Assembly: GCF_017165765.1 (NCBI RefSeq)
Contig: NZ_JAFGZD010000013.1
Span: forward strand, 1 to 64,000
Reading direction: 5' to 3'
Length of the DNA: 64,000 nucleotides
From: Pseudomonas capsici
GTDB taxonomy: Bacteria; Pseudomonadota; Gammaproteobacteria; Pseudomonadales; Pseudomonadaceae
Of this stretch, positions 1 through 9,423 are shown in pieces. Positions within the stretch are counted from its first letter, which is position 1. Each line of letters begins with the position of its first letter. The position numbers and the translations under genes are program-made. The notes under the pieces are model-generated. The model was not told the DNA's origin. It searched no databases and was given only the letters and a program-made list of their open reading frames with translations.

Positions 1-3000
1 ACCCTCAATGGTTGCACCACCGTTCTCGACTACACCTACCAGAGAACCCGTAACGCCCGTGCCGGGGAAACCGTGCAACACACCACCATCAGCCTGAGCA
101 CCGACTTCGACAACGTACGCAAGACCCACACCCTGCAACACTCGCTGCTCAACGGCCAGCCGCTGCTCAACCGTGAAGACAACGACCTGGAAATAGCCTA
201 TCGCTACGACGCGCTGGGGCGGGTGATCGAGGAAATCGCTGCGCCCGACACACCCTACGAGGCCTCACGCCAGTACCGTTATGTACTCAGCGCGGTGGAC
301 GGACAACAGGCCGAGCAAGAAGAGACCAATGCAAAAGGAGGAAAGACCCGCACTCTGCTCGACGGGGCCAACCGGGTTATAGAGGTATTACGTCAGGGAG
401 CCGACGAAAACAACCCCACTGACTACTTCCAGATCTATCGCGCTGCTTATGATCGTCGCGGGCTTTTGGTTCAGGACACTGAAACCGATTGGCTGTCGAT
501 AGACAGCGGACTTCGATTGCGCGAGCTGGCCCTGACCCGGACCTATCAATACGATGACTGGGGAGAACAATGCCTGGCTACCGGTCCCGACGGCGTCTCG
601 CTGGTGACTGAAAGCGATCCGGTACGGCAGATCGTGCGTCGCTGGGTGCAGAGCAACGATACACCACCATTGATCGCCAGCCTGAGCGAAACCCGAGCCA
701 ACCGGTTCGGCAAACCCGAGTGGAACAGGGCACTGGATGCCAGTGGTAATGTCTTGAGCCAGACCGATTATGTCTATGACGGACTGGGGCGCTGTATTCA
801 GGAACTCGATGCGTTCGGCCACAGCACCAGCCTGCGCTACGATGCCTGGTCACGGCTCATCGACACCACCCTTCCCGACCTGACGGTGGTGGAAAGGGAA
901 TATGCTCCCCACAGCCATGAGACCTTGCCGACAAGCCTGCGCGTCAAGGCTGCCCAGGCATCGCAAGCGATCCTGTTGGGTGAGCAACGCTTCGATGGCC
1001 TGGATCGCGCCATACAGATCAAGGTCGGTCCCCGTATCACCCGTCTCAACTACAAGGGAGCACAGACACAGGTCGATGAATGCATCACCCCCGGCAATCA
1101 AGCCATCCAATTTCAATACACACCAGGCTTGAGCGATCAACCGGTGCGCACCATCACTGCGGATGAACAAGCCGATTTCACCTATGACTTCAAGACCTCC
1201 GTCCTGACGACCTCCCAGAACGCTCACAGTCGTACTGAATTCGAGTACAACCGTAACGGGCAACTGACCCTGGAGCGGCGCGTGGAAGACGGCGTGAGCC
1301 GGGAAACGCATCATGTGAGTTCCTTCGGCGGACGGGCATTGAGCCGCCAGGAGCCCGGCGGGCTGACATCCGCCTATGAGTACGACGCACAAGGTCGTCT
1401 CGAATCCATCAGCCAGGGGGTTCTGAAAGCCAGTTTCATCTGGTCCGGACTGGGTCAGTTGCAAAGCACCCTCACGACCGATGCCAGCAGTGGCAACAGG
1501 CTGGAAACCCGCTTGCAATACAACGATCAGGGGCAGGAAACCGAACGAACCCTTGAGCTGACCGGGCACGATACCCGCACCCTGACCCAGGCATGGCGCA
1601 AGGACGGCAGACTGATTGCACGCCACTTGAAAACACCCACCCGCTCCCTGCTCGATGAAACATTCGATTACGACGAACGCGGTCGCCTGACTCTGCATGC
1701 CTGCCGCGGCGAGACACTGCCGCATGACCGTTACGGTCATGGCATGAGCGAACAACGCTTCGATTTCGATGCGCTGGACAACATCACGTGCGTGAACAGC
1801 ACCTTCAGCGATGGCAGTACCGACCAGGCCCTGTTCGGCTTTGCGCCGGATGACCCGACACAGTTGGTGAGCATCACCCACACCCACCCGGACTATCCTG
1901 CCAGCATCACCCTGGACTACGACGACAATGGCAACCTGTTGCATGACGAAAACGCTCAGCAACTGATGTACGACACCCAGAGCCGCCTGCTTGGCGTCAC
2001 CGCAACAGATGGCAGCGAAACGGCGCACTACCGTTATGATTCACACAATCATCTGGTGGGTGTCCGGCACGGTGGCGAAGCTGAAACGCTACGCTTCTAT
2101 CAGGACGAACGATTGAGCACCCGTATTCAGGGCAGCGAAACGACCAGCTACCTGTACGGTGGCAACCAACCACTGGGCCAGCAGTCCCCGGACGATGACA
2201 AGCAAACCCTGCTGTTCATGACCGACGCCAAACAAAGCCTGATCGGCGAAAGCCACCAGGCCGAGCTGCGCACGGCGGTATACAACGCCTACGGGGAGCG
2301 CAGCAGTGAGGATGGCCTGAACAGTCTGTTGGGCTTCAATGGCGAAGTCCGCGATGAAGCCAGCGGCTGGTACCTGCTGGGGCGAGGCTACCGCGCTTAC
2401 AATCCGACCCTGATGCGCTTCCACAGCCCAGACAGCCTCAGCCCGTTCGGGGCAGGCGGACTCAACCCGTATGTCTATTGCCTCGGCGACCCGATCGGCC
2501 TGACCGACCCTACCGGCCATATCTCTCACTCTCTGTTCATGGGGCTCAATATTGCGGGTATGGTGCTGGGGATCATCGGGACCGTGGCAACCGGCGGTCT
2601 GGCAGCACCCGCCCTGACCCTGCAGTTCGGCCTGAACGCAATTGCCCAGACGGCCGGGGTGGCAGCAGTGGTAACGGGGGGAGTCGGGACCTTTACACCC
2701 GACCGACAGGCCAAGAAAGTGTTGGGTATAACGAGCGCGGTACTGGGTGTGGTATCGCTGGTGTTCGGGCTTGCATCAGTTGCGGCGGGGACTTCAAGGT
2801 GGTTTCCCAAGGCAGCGGGCAGCGGACTTGATGACTTGTCAGAGGCGATTCCCCTCAATCCTTCTGTCAATTCTGCGCAACCTGCCAGAGCGGCCCCTCA
2901 AATAATCACTGATCATACCTTCGATAAAAGACTTTACAGGCATGTAGAAGACATCAGCCCCGATAACATCCCTGCTACAACCACAGTATCCTCCCGAATA

Positions 3001-3333
3001 CCTCCCACACCTCCCCCCAAACCTTCCAAGGTCAACTTTATACCTCCACAACCTTCGCCACCTCCATCGCCATCAGTACCACTCAGGACATCAACGAACG
3101 AAGCAGCAATGCCCTTGACTTCACCGACCAAAATAAAAATTGTTCCCCAATCGACACCCGATGTATCGAGGCTTAATGCCAAACAGGATAACTTTGAATT
3201 CCTCGAAATGATTGAGAAGGCGGGAGGAAAGACAACAAATAACGCCAAAACCTTGATACCCGCAGAGGGTGTAGTAGCGCATATAAAACCTTCTGTAAAA
3301 GAGGCAGCAGCAAAAATAAAAACATCCAAGTAA
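1..3333 (+). CDS. RHS/YD-repeat protein, Tc toxin C-subunit-like (5' end outside window)
   Basis: The frame is open from base 1 with YD-repeat sequence before the first possible GTG (base 73), so the N-terminus lies upstream. About 1,110 residues are visible. YD/RHS repeats with recurrent YDxxGR-type motifs run to about residue 760. The conserved RHS core follows (GWYLLGRGY near base 2365, then LNPYVY and DPIGLTDPTGH, ending near base 2520). In Tc toxin C proteins and RHS toxins the repeats form a hollow cocoon, and an aspartyl self-cleavage at the core releases the C-terminal effector. Here the ~270-residue tail has three hydrophobic Gly/Ala-rich stretches, a proline-rich linker and a short Lys-rich end. 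I recognise no catalytic fold in it. Codons become clearly A/T-richer after about base 2850, suggesting an exchanged tip. No co-directional immunity gene follows. A polymorphic RHS toxin is the alternative to a Tc component. Confidence 0.85.
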   Translation, partial: TLNGCTTVLDYTYQRTRNARAGETVQHTTISLSTDFDNVRKTHTLQHSLLNGQPLLNREDNDLEIAYRYDALGRVIEEIAAPDTPYEASRQYRYVLSAVDGQQAEQEETNAKGGKTRTLLDGANRVIEVLRQGADENNPTDYFQIYRAAYDRRGLLVQDTETDWLSIDSGLRLRELALTRTYQYDDWGEQCLATGPDGVSLVTESDPVRQIVRRWVQSNDTPPLIASLSETRANRFGKPEWNRALDASGNVLSQTDYVYDGLGRCIQELDAFGHSTSLRYDAWSRLIDTTLPDLTVVEREYAPHSHETLPTSLRVKAAQASQAILLGEQRFDGLDRAIQIKVGPRITRLNYKGAQTQVDECITPGNQAIQFQYTPGLSDQPVRTITADEQADFTYDFKTSVLTTSQNAHSRTEFEYNRNGQLTLERRVEDGVSRETHHVSSFGGRALSRQEPGGLTSAYEYDAQGRLESISQGVLKASFIWSGLGQLQSTLTTDASSGNRLETRLQYNDQGQETERTLELTGHDTRTLTQAWRKDGRLIARHLKTPTRSLLDETFDYDERGRLTLHACRGETLPHDRYGHGMSEQRFDFDALDNITCVNSTFSDGSTDQALFGFAPDDPTQLVSITHTHPDYPASITLDYDDNGNLLHDENAQQLMYDTQSRLLGVTATDGSETAHYRYDSHNHLVGVRHGGEAETLRFYQDERLSTRIQGSETTSYLYGGNQPLGQQSPDDDKQTLLFMTDAKQSLIGESHQAELRTAVYNAYGERSSEDGLNSLLGFNGEVRDEASGWYLLGRGYRAYNPTLMRFHSPDSLSPFGAGGLNPYVYCLGDPIGLTDPTGHISHSLFMGLNIAGMVLGIIGTVATGGLAAPALTLQFGLNAIAQTAGVAAVVTGGVGTFTPDRQAKKVLGITSAVLGVVSLVFGLASVAAGTSRWFPKAAGSGLDDLSEAIPLNPSVNSAQPARAAPQIITDHTFDKRLYRHVEDISPDNIPATTTVSSRIPPTPPPKPSKVNFIPPQPSPPPSPSVPLRTSTNEAAMPLTSPTKIKIVPQSTPDVSRLNAKQDNFEFLEMIEKAGGKTTNNAKTLIPAEGVVAHIKPSVKEAAAKIKTSK

Positions 3334-3372
3334 ACCAGACCCTCGGCATCACATCATTAAACAATCTGAAAT

Positions 3373-3394
3373 GCCCCGACCTGAAGGTCGGGGC
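3373..3394. terminator. Hairpin between convergent RHS and Ig-like genes
   Basis: A perfect 9-bp stem (GCCCCGACC / GGTCGGGGC) with a TGAA loop lies 39 bp after the RHS stop codon and 12 bp before the stop of the opposing gene. Only short T runs flank it, so it is probably a bidirectional terminator of moderate strength. Confidence 0.7.
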
Positions 3395-3406
3395 GACTTT
3401 GCAAAC

Positions 3407-4855
3407 TCAAGACACCAACGTCAACTCCAGCCGCCTGAACTTCAGATACGACAACCCGCCATCGAAACTCACCCCGATATATACCCAGAACACGATATTG
3501 AGTTTCAATCGTTCCAGGAACGAACGAACCAGCACGGCATCGACCTGCGTATTCACTTCCGTTGGTGTAACCTCTCGATCCGTGAACAGGTCGAAGTACA
3601 GATCGCCCCCCGTATTCTTGTCCACGCCTTCGGCCCACATGTGCATCTTTTGCCCGGCCTTGATGAACACCCATGGAATGATGAAAAGGTCAGCACCATT
3701 GGGCACCGAGGAGAGACTAAGGGTTTCCGGGGTTCCGCTGGCCTGCGAACACTGCAACTTGGGAAACCGTGCATCGGGAATCGGCAGAATGCTCAGCAGA
3801 TAAGCCTCGGAAGTCATGACCTTGCCACTCTGCTGCGTCACGGTGTAATACACCTCGACCTCCCGACCCGCCCCTATATTGCCGGGTATTGCACTGGCCG
3901 GTATCTCATACTCAAGGCCACCGGCCTGGATAGGCGTAGTGGTTTCATGGCTGGCCTCGGGAACGATCCCGCTCCAGTAGACCCTGATCAGGTCGCCAGG
4001 CTGCAGATCGATTTCGGACGGAATCACTACCACCGCCCCACCCGTGACCAACAGCGGATCCAGCGTTCCCTTGCCACCACCGGCGGGCAACGACTTCTTG
4101 ACCGAAGGTGCCAGCAACGGAATCGGCTGGGCATCCACTGTCAGCGTCGCCGCACGTGACAATACACTGAGATTTCCGGCCCGGTCCTGAACTTCATAGG
4201 TCGCATACCGCTGCCCATCGCCACCGGCAACAATCACATCGCCATCGATTGCGATATCCAGGCTCATATCAACCTGACTCAGCGTCTTTTCACCGGCCAG
4301 CAGAGAACCAATCGGATTCTGCTCCCAATACCAACTGATCGTATCGCCGGGCCGCTGAGGGGAATAACCCGGAACAGTGGCCGGAAGTGTATTGTTGTGG
4401 TCCTCCAGATAACGGGCCGTGACCCTGTTACCGATCAGATCGGGAGGAAAGATCAGAGGATCCTTACTACCGGCAAGTGTGGCAGGAGTCCTGTCGACGG
4501 TAAGGGTGATGGGGTCGGACTCGTTAGTGTTGCCTGTCGAAAGCGTGACCCTGTAAAACAACAGGTGCGTACCTTCGGTCAGTTCAGCCAGCGGAATCTC
4601 TGCAAACAGAATGTCCGGATCGGTAATGGGCGTCGTGAATATCTTTTCGGCAGTATCCCGACCATCCCAGTTCAATATGACTCTCTCGTTGAGACCCGGT
4701 GTCAGGTCGCTTCCTCCCCACAAGGGAAACATCACTTTCAGGTCTCTCTGCAATGCCGTCACGGGCAGAAGACCGATTTCTCCGCCCGGGATATCCGGCA
4801 AGGCCTCTGGCACTGTCGGTGGCCCCAAATTCGCCAAAAAGTCCGTCGCATCCAT
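3407..4855 (-). CDS. Multi-domain Ig-like hypothetical protein (downstream paralogue)
   Basis: 482 residues. The frame could start further upstream, at 4969, but the ATG at 4855 has AGGGAG eight bases before it and avoids overlap with the preceding gene. No signal peptide, lipobox or membrane segment is visible. The protein looks like a chain of about four beta-rich Ig-like modules with motifs such as SDPITLTVDRT, GDTISWYWEQ, VQDRAGNLS and GDLIRVYWSG. The start of its first module (GLLPVTALQRDLKVMFPLW) matches the neighbouring upstream protein (GLLPVSVLAADLDVKIPYW), so the two are tandem paralogues, probably cotranscribed (80-bp gap). Modules of this style occur in Pseudomonas surface or secreted hypothetical proteins. 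Function is unknown; the convergent RHS gene suggests, but does not prove, a link. Confidence 0.75.
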   Translation of the reverse strand: MDATDFLANLGPPTVPEALPDIPGGEIGLLPVTALQRDLKVMFPLWGGSDLTPGLNERVILNWDGRDTAEKIFTTPITDPDILFAEIPLAELTEGTHLLFYRVTLSTGNTNESDPITLTVDRTPATLAGSKDPLIFPPDLIGNRVTARYLEDHNNTLPATVPGYSPQRPGDTISWYWEQNPIGSLLAGEKTLSQVDMSLDIAIDGDVIVAGGDGQRYATYEVQDRAGNLSVLSRAATLTVDAQPIPLLAPSVKKSLPAGGGKGTLDPLLVTGGAVVVIPSEIDLQPGDLIRVYWSGIVPEASHETTTPIQAGGLEYEIPASAIPGNIGAGREVEVYYTVTQQSGKVMTSEAYLLSILPIPDARFPKLQCSQASGTPETLSLSSVPNGADLFIIPWVFIKAGQKMHMWAEGVDKNTGGDLYFDLFTDREVTPTEVNTQVDAVLVRSFLERLKLNIVFWVYIGVSFDGGLSYLKFRRLELTLVS

Positions 4856-4935
4856 ATCGCGTTCTCCCTGTGACCTGCCAGGTATCTGATCGACCAGGCC
4901 CCTTGCACACAAGTACACAAGGCCGGTCTCAGACT

Positions 4936-6939
4936 TCATGGTGTTGGTTTTGGCGGCGGAACTACGCACGTCAGGTTTTCACCGGGGATGACAACCGACA
5001 CATACTGCTTGGCCGGCATTGGATTGGCCGGGACAGGCGTCCCTCCACCCGCAGGTGTCACGGTATAAGTAACGTCTGCATATCCCGTTCCGATCGGCAG
5101 GATATGGTCGGCGTAGGGTTCCACCAGGAATATGAAACCATTGGCTGCCTCTTCCTGTGTCAAGGGCGGATGAGTATGAGTGAACCGGGTCGCAGGAATC
5201 TCTGTGGTCTCGTCGAACTCATAACCCTGCCATACCGCTATCACCTCATCTCCGGCCTTGAGGTCTGTATCGCCGGGAACATTCACCCTGAAACCAAACT
5301 TGGCATTCGGATCGTCATAGTCTTCCGAGTACAGGGAGATGCATGAAAGTGCCGTATTACCCAAATCATCCGTAAACACATCGGGGAAACTGACAGGCTC
5401 GTAACTGACCCTCAGGACATCTACATTGACGTAGGTATCCCTGGAGAACTGGGGGTTGTTACCGTCATCGCTGTTGATGCTGTAGAACATCGGCAATGCC
5501 GGATTATTGCCCTCGGCTTCGATGGCTGCCCAAGGGATAGTGAAAGTGATAATGTCTCCCGGCTTTTCATTGACCACCGTGAAACTGGCTACCGGTGTAT
5601 CCGGATTTGCCCAATACAGGTTCAACACCTCGGTCGGCAGTGCGGGATCATACAGCGCAACGGTAGCAGGAATGTCATTGCCATCGTCACTTGGTGTGAG
5701 GTGATCCTGCCCGCCATCGGCACCGGTCAGATGCACTTGCTCAAGTCGCGGGTTGACGGGGTCGGGCTCATCGGGATTTCCGGGGCCAATGGTTGAAAAG
5801 TCGACCTGGACATCCACGCTCAAGGGTATATCCGGGAATAACAACGTTCCCCGACCGACTTGATAACTGGCCGTTACAGGCTTCTCGCCCGGCCCCAGAT
5901 ATTCCCCCTTCAGGGCTCCCCAGGGCACATCGACTTCGACATCGCGAGGCACTGATCCGGGAGCGACAGGGATCATAGGGGTTGCCCCCCACTTCACGTG
6001 AATAAACGTACCTGCCGGATGATCGAATGCGGGAACAAGTACCTTGACCCCCAGATGAGCATCGGCCAGATCCACCAATGGCCCCAATGGAACCAAGGGA
6101 TCCTTGAAGTTGCCGGGCAGAGCTCCCAGTTGCACATCCACTTGAACAGGTCGGGAAATGGAACTCACATTTCCGGCCTTGTCCACGAGCCAGTACACCG
6201 CATAGGTAAGACCATTGGCCTTGGCTTCAATGAAGGATTTCGGGATCGGAATTTTCAGGTCTGCCGGAACCGGCGCCGGGCCAAAGGCAGGGCTGGGAGC
6301 ATTAGGGTTATCGGGCATCGTAGGCCCCCAATACACCACAATCGTGTCCTCAGCAGCCTTGTCCGGGTAATCGGGCAGCGTACAGACGAACTCGGTCACA
6401 CCACCGGCAAACGTATCGTCAGTGATAACATCTGCCGGCACCTCCAGTGCGGCAGGAAATGCAAGCAAAGGGTCGGTATTATAATAGGGTGCCGTCCTGT
6501 CAATCGTGATAGTTATAGGTTCCGAGTCATTGACAGTTCCGTCGCTGGTAAAGACGTTGTACTCGATCCTGAATACACCCTCATGAGGAATACTTACCTG
6601 AGGAATGTCTTTCTCCAGCGGAAAGTCAGACTCGAGCAGCGGACCGAGAAATCGTTGCTTATGCTCATAAACGATTTGATCATTACTATCAATGAGGCTT
6701 AACGTGACATCGACATAAGCCCTAATATCAATATGCCAATAAGGAATTTTCACATCCAGATCCGCTGCCAACACCGAGACAGGAAGCAACCCTTGCGGCA
6801 AGCCTGGCATAATATCCTTGACCAGCGCAGGCTTGACCTTGTCAGACTGAGAGATTTGGCCTCCCCTCTTCCAGGCCCGTGAGCGCATGTACTCACGGCG
6901 CTTCTGCAGCCCCTCCTTGATTCTATCGGAATTCGACAT
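4936..6939 (-). CDS. Multi-domain Ig-like hypothetical protein (upstream paralogue)
   Basis: 667 residues. An upstream in-frame start exists at 7002, but the ATG at 6939 has a strong AAGGAG six bases before it. The N-terminus is short, basic and Arg/Lys-rich (residues 1-35) with no Sec signal. About five Ig-like modules of 100-130 residues follow. Recurrent motifs are NDSEPITITIDRTAP, VDKAGNVSSISRP, an aromatic strand of the (V/L)YWG or VKWG type, and a closing V-x-V-x-V strand. The C-terminus is proline-rich (VVPPPKPTP). It precedes its paralogue by 80 bp and probably forms a two-gene operon with it. Acidic Asp/Asn-rich loops could bind calcium, which is speculation. With no export signal it is either cytoplasmic or a substrate of a non-Sec route. 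Confidence 0.75.
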   Translation of the reverse strand: MSNSDRIKEGLQKRREYMRSRAWKRGGQISQSDKVKPALVKDIMPGLPQGLLPVSVLAADLDVKIPYWHIDIRAYVDVTLSLIDSNDQIVYEHKQRFLGPLLESDFPLEKDIPQVSIPHEGVFRIEYNVFTSDGTVNDSEPITITIDRTAPYYNTDPLLAFPAALEVPADVITDDTFAGGVTEFVCTLPDYPDKAAEDTIVVYWGPTMPDNPNAPSPAFGPAPVPADLKIPIPKSFIEAKANGLTYAVYWLVDKAGNVSSISRPVQVDVQLGALPGNFKDPLVPLGPLVDLADAHLGVKVLVPAFDHPAGTFIHVKWGATPMIPVAPGSVPRDVEVDVPWGALKGEYLGPGEKPVTASYQVGRGTLLFPDIPLSVDVQVDFSTIGPGNPDEPDPVNPRLEQVHLTGADGGQDHLTPSDDGNDIPATVALYDPALPTEVLNLYWANPDTPVASFTVVNEKPGDIITFTIPWAAIEAEGNNPALPMFYSINSDDGNNPQFSRDTYVNVDVLRVSYEPVSFPDVFTDDLGNTALSCISLYSEDYDDPNAKFGFRVNVPGDTDLKAGDEVIAVWQGYEFDETTEIPATRFTHTHPPLTQEEAANGFIFLVEPYADHILPIGTGYADVTYTVTPAGGGTPVPANPMPAKQYVSVVIPGENLTCVVPPPKPTP

Positions 6940-7129
6940 CTCATTCTCCTTGAGATTAATAAATGACCTACATCGATGAAACGAGCGGGACCCTGCATTC
7001 AAACTATCGAGCCTCTATTTGAACGTGCCCACCTCGTACACCATTAAACGCCTCCCCCGAATCACTGGATACTGTCAGAACTGCCAGTGCCTGCTGCATC
7101 AATAAAAACTCCGGCGATTATTCAAATGC

Positions 7130-7152
7130 AAAAAGGGAGGCTCTCGCCTCCC
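7130..7152 (-). terminator. Rho-independent terminator of the autotransporter gene
   Basis: Read on the minus strand, a GGGAGGC/GCCTCCC stem with a GAGA loop is followed at once by five T residues, 19 bp after the autotransporter stop codon. The rest of the spacer up to 6940 must hold the promoter of the Ig-like pair, but no clear -35/-10 pair stands out. Confidence 0.85.
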
Positions 7153-7170
7153 TCCTCTTTCAAACAATAA

Positions 7171-9423
7171 CTACCAGTTATAACGCACGCCTATATTGGC
7201 ACCCCACGGCTGCTCAAGCTGTTTGCCATTGCTGTAATCGAAATCGGCATGCAGTTGCAGACGTTCCGACATCGAAACGGCAATACCGGCTCCCAACTCC
7301 CCCCTCGCTCCGGAAAGATCATTATTGAACCTGTTGCCATTGATCTTTACAGCATTGTCCCGGGAAAACTCATGCGCGTAGGCGGCACGAATATAAGGTT
7401 GTGCAATCCTGCCCTCGCCCAGATCAAAATCACGGCCTGCAGTGGCGCCCAGCTTGCCGAGCAACGAGCGGGTATCATCGGCGTCAGCCTGCATGCGATT
7501 GTCCAGTTCATACCCCTTGCCTTGAACCATCACGCCTGCCAGTTGCGCATAAGGCTCGACGAAATAGCCATCCTTGAGCTTGATATGCCTGCCGAACTCG
7601 GCAGAGGCCCCCACCCCACTGTTGTCGTAACGACCTTTCGACCTGGAGCCATCGCTCATGCTGACATCGGCTTCATTGCGAAAACGGTTGAACTTGAGAA
7701 CACCGTCAAAGTAGTAGCCGCTTTCCTGATCGAGCCAGGTTGTATAAGCGCCCACATAATAGCTGCTGACCTGACCGGTGGTGCCGCGATCAAGGCTCAG
7801 GTCCGATTTGCTGTACCCGCCCAGCAGACCGACAAGCCACTGTCCGTCTCCCCACGGCAATGGAGCATCGGCACCAAATGAAAGACCTTTTTGCGTCTGT
7901 TGGTAACCCACGCCAGCTGCCGCCTTGGCGTCGAACTTGTTGCCATAGGCACGGACCCAGCCACCTGGTTCTCCCCCCTTGAAGCGCAACTCACCCATGC
8001 GGCTGCGCAAGGTAGACAACTCGCCCTGCCAGACAGTGGGAGCGGTATTGAACAATGCCAGTACCGCACTGGTACCGGAGCTGACCTTGCCTGTATTGAC
8101 CAGATACCAGTCGTTGCCGCCCTGCTGGCTGAGTTCATAGGTGTAGGTCCCCATGTCTACCGGCCCGTTGAGTAACGAGAACTGCGCATCACCACTGGCG
8201 GTGTGCACCACATGCAGGGAAGAGTCGGCAACAGGATCGGCACCGGTCGCCCCCACCAACAAGGAATGACTGCCGGTCGCAGTACCGGTCACCTCGAGAA
8301 AGTCGACTTTTCCCTGGGAGAAATCGGCATCCATGATAAAGGTGCCATTACCTGACAGGTCGCCTACCGACAATCTGTAGAAGGCATCCGGCTCTCCCAT
8401 CCTGATGAGACCGCCATCCATTGCCAGACTGCTGACTGTGGAGTCTTCAACCATCACCCACTTCGCCGCACTCTTGATCGTCAGGCTGTCGAGGTTTTCA
8501 AGACGGCCCGTCAGGACGGAATTATTGGAGAGTGCAACATTTGCAGTACTGCCTGCTTCAGCGATCACGTCTCCGGTGAGGGTACTCCGATCCAGGCTCA
8601 AATCCAGTTTGCCACTGTTACCGACCTGAACATTCCCCTGAAGAGCGCTGCCTGTAACTTCCATGTTGGCCGTCGAGCCATCGACTTCGAGTATGTTTCC
8701 GTTCCCCCCTACCAGGCTTGAGCCATTTTTTACAATGATGGTCGTCAGGTCGGTATCACCGAAGGGAGGAGAAACAACGATTGCGGCACCGGTCTGTCCG
8801 ATGACCTGACTGTTGTCGAGTTCGATCAGAGGGTTGCCAGGCCCTGCATTACTTCCGCTCTGGGTAACGCTGATACCGTTCACAGTGCCGGAAATAACCG
8901 AACCGTCGGCTTTCAAATTACCGTTGAACATGTGGACACCGATACCATTGGTGCCCGTACCACTGACCTGGCTCCCTGAAAGCGTCACATTGCTGCCTGC
9001 GAGCGTTTCAAGGCCTATGTCTTTTCCAGTCAGGGTACTGCCTGTCATCGTGAGATCGGCACGGGCCATTCGCAGACCGATATCCGCACCGCCGATACTG
9101 CTGCCGATGAAGTTTGCCTTGCCTTCTACCAGGGTGACCGCGATGCCCGAAAGATTGGCGCCATTGACCTGCGTACCGGTGAAATTCAAAGTTCCATCAA
9201 TGACATCTATATAACCGGTTTTTGCATTATTGGCATTAAGAGTGCCTCCCGACCTGACAACCCAGTCAGTGTCGACATACATTTCATCTATATTCTTTTC
9301 TACACCGACGACAGACTCTGGTATCGCTGAAGCATGATGGCTAATTAAAAGCAATGGGGTAGCCCACAGCATACGCAGGGCACGACTTAACGGCGCCTCC
9401 TGCAACTTCTTATGACAAGGCAT
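7171..9423 (-). CDS. Autotransporter (type Va secretion), pertactin-like passenger
   Basis: 750 residues. The start is supported by GAAGGAA six bases upstream. Residues 1-33 look like a long signal peptide ending HHASA. The passenger (about 34-470) is Gly/Ser/Thr/Asn-rich with short beta-helix rungs of the type GSxLTGxxIGLxxxxGSNVTLSGS, and I see no cysteine after the signal peptide. No serine-protease or esterase motif is present, so an adhesin-like or structural role is likelier than an enzyme. About residues 480-750 form the outer-membrane beta-barrel with alternating aromatic strands, ending in RYNW, a terminal aromatic as expected for BamA recognition. It has its own terminator and lies in the accessory block. 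Confidence 0.9.
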   Translation of the reverse strand: MPCHKKLQEAPLSRALRMLWATPLLLISHHASAIPESVVGVEKNIDEMYVDTDWVVRSGGTLNANNAKTGYIDVIDGTLNFTGTQVNGANLSGIAVTLVEGKANFIGSSIGGADIGLRMARADLTMTGSTLTGKDIGLETLAGSNVTLSGSQVSGTGTNGIGVHMFNGNLKADGSVISGTVNGISVTQSGSNAGPGNPLIELDNSQVIGQTGAAIVVSPPFGDTDLTTIIVKNGSSLVGGNGNILEVDGSTANMEVTGSALQGNVQVGNSGKLDLSLDRSTLTGDVIAEAGSTANVALSNNSVLTGRLENLDSLTIKSAAKWVMVEDSTVSSLAMDGGLIRMGEPDAFYRLSVGDLSGNGTFIMDADFSQGKVDFLEVTGTATGSHSLLVGATGADPVADSSLHVVHTASGDAQFSLLNGPVDMGTYTYELSQQGGNDWYLVNTGKVSSGTSAVLALFNTAPTVWQGELSTLRSRMGELRFKGGEPGGWVRAYGNKFDAKAAAGVGYQQTQKGLSFGADAPLPWGDGQWLVGLLGGYSKSDLSLDRGTTGQVSSYYVGAYTTWLDQESGYYFDGVLKFNRFRNEADVSMSDGSRSKGRYDNSGVGASAEFGRHIKLKDGYFVEPYAQLAGVMVQGKGYELDNRMQADADDTRSLLGKLGATAGRDFDLGEGRIAQPYIRAAYAHEFSRDNAVKINGNRFNNDLSGARGELGAGIAVSMSERLQLHADFDYSNGKQLEQPWGANIGVRYNW

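Noticed and set aside
850..2028. 392-residue minus-strand open frame opposite the RHS gene
   Set aside because: No recognisable domain, low-complexity composition, and fully covered by RHS repeat coding sequence.
3371..4159. Plus-strand open frame of 262 residues opposite the Ig-like gene
   Set aside because: Starts inside the terminator hairpin and has no Shine-Dalgarno or domain; the minus-strand frame has Ig-like motifs and a ribosome-binding site.
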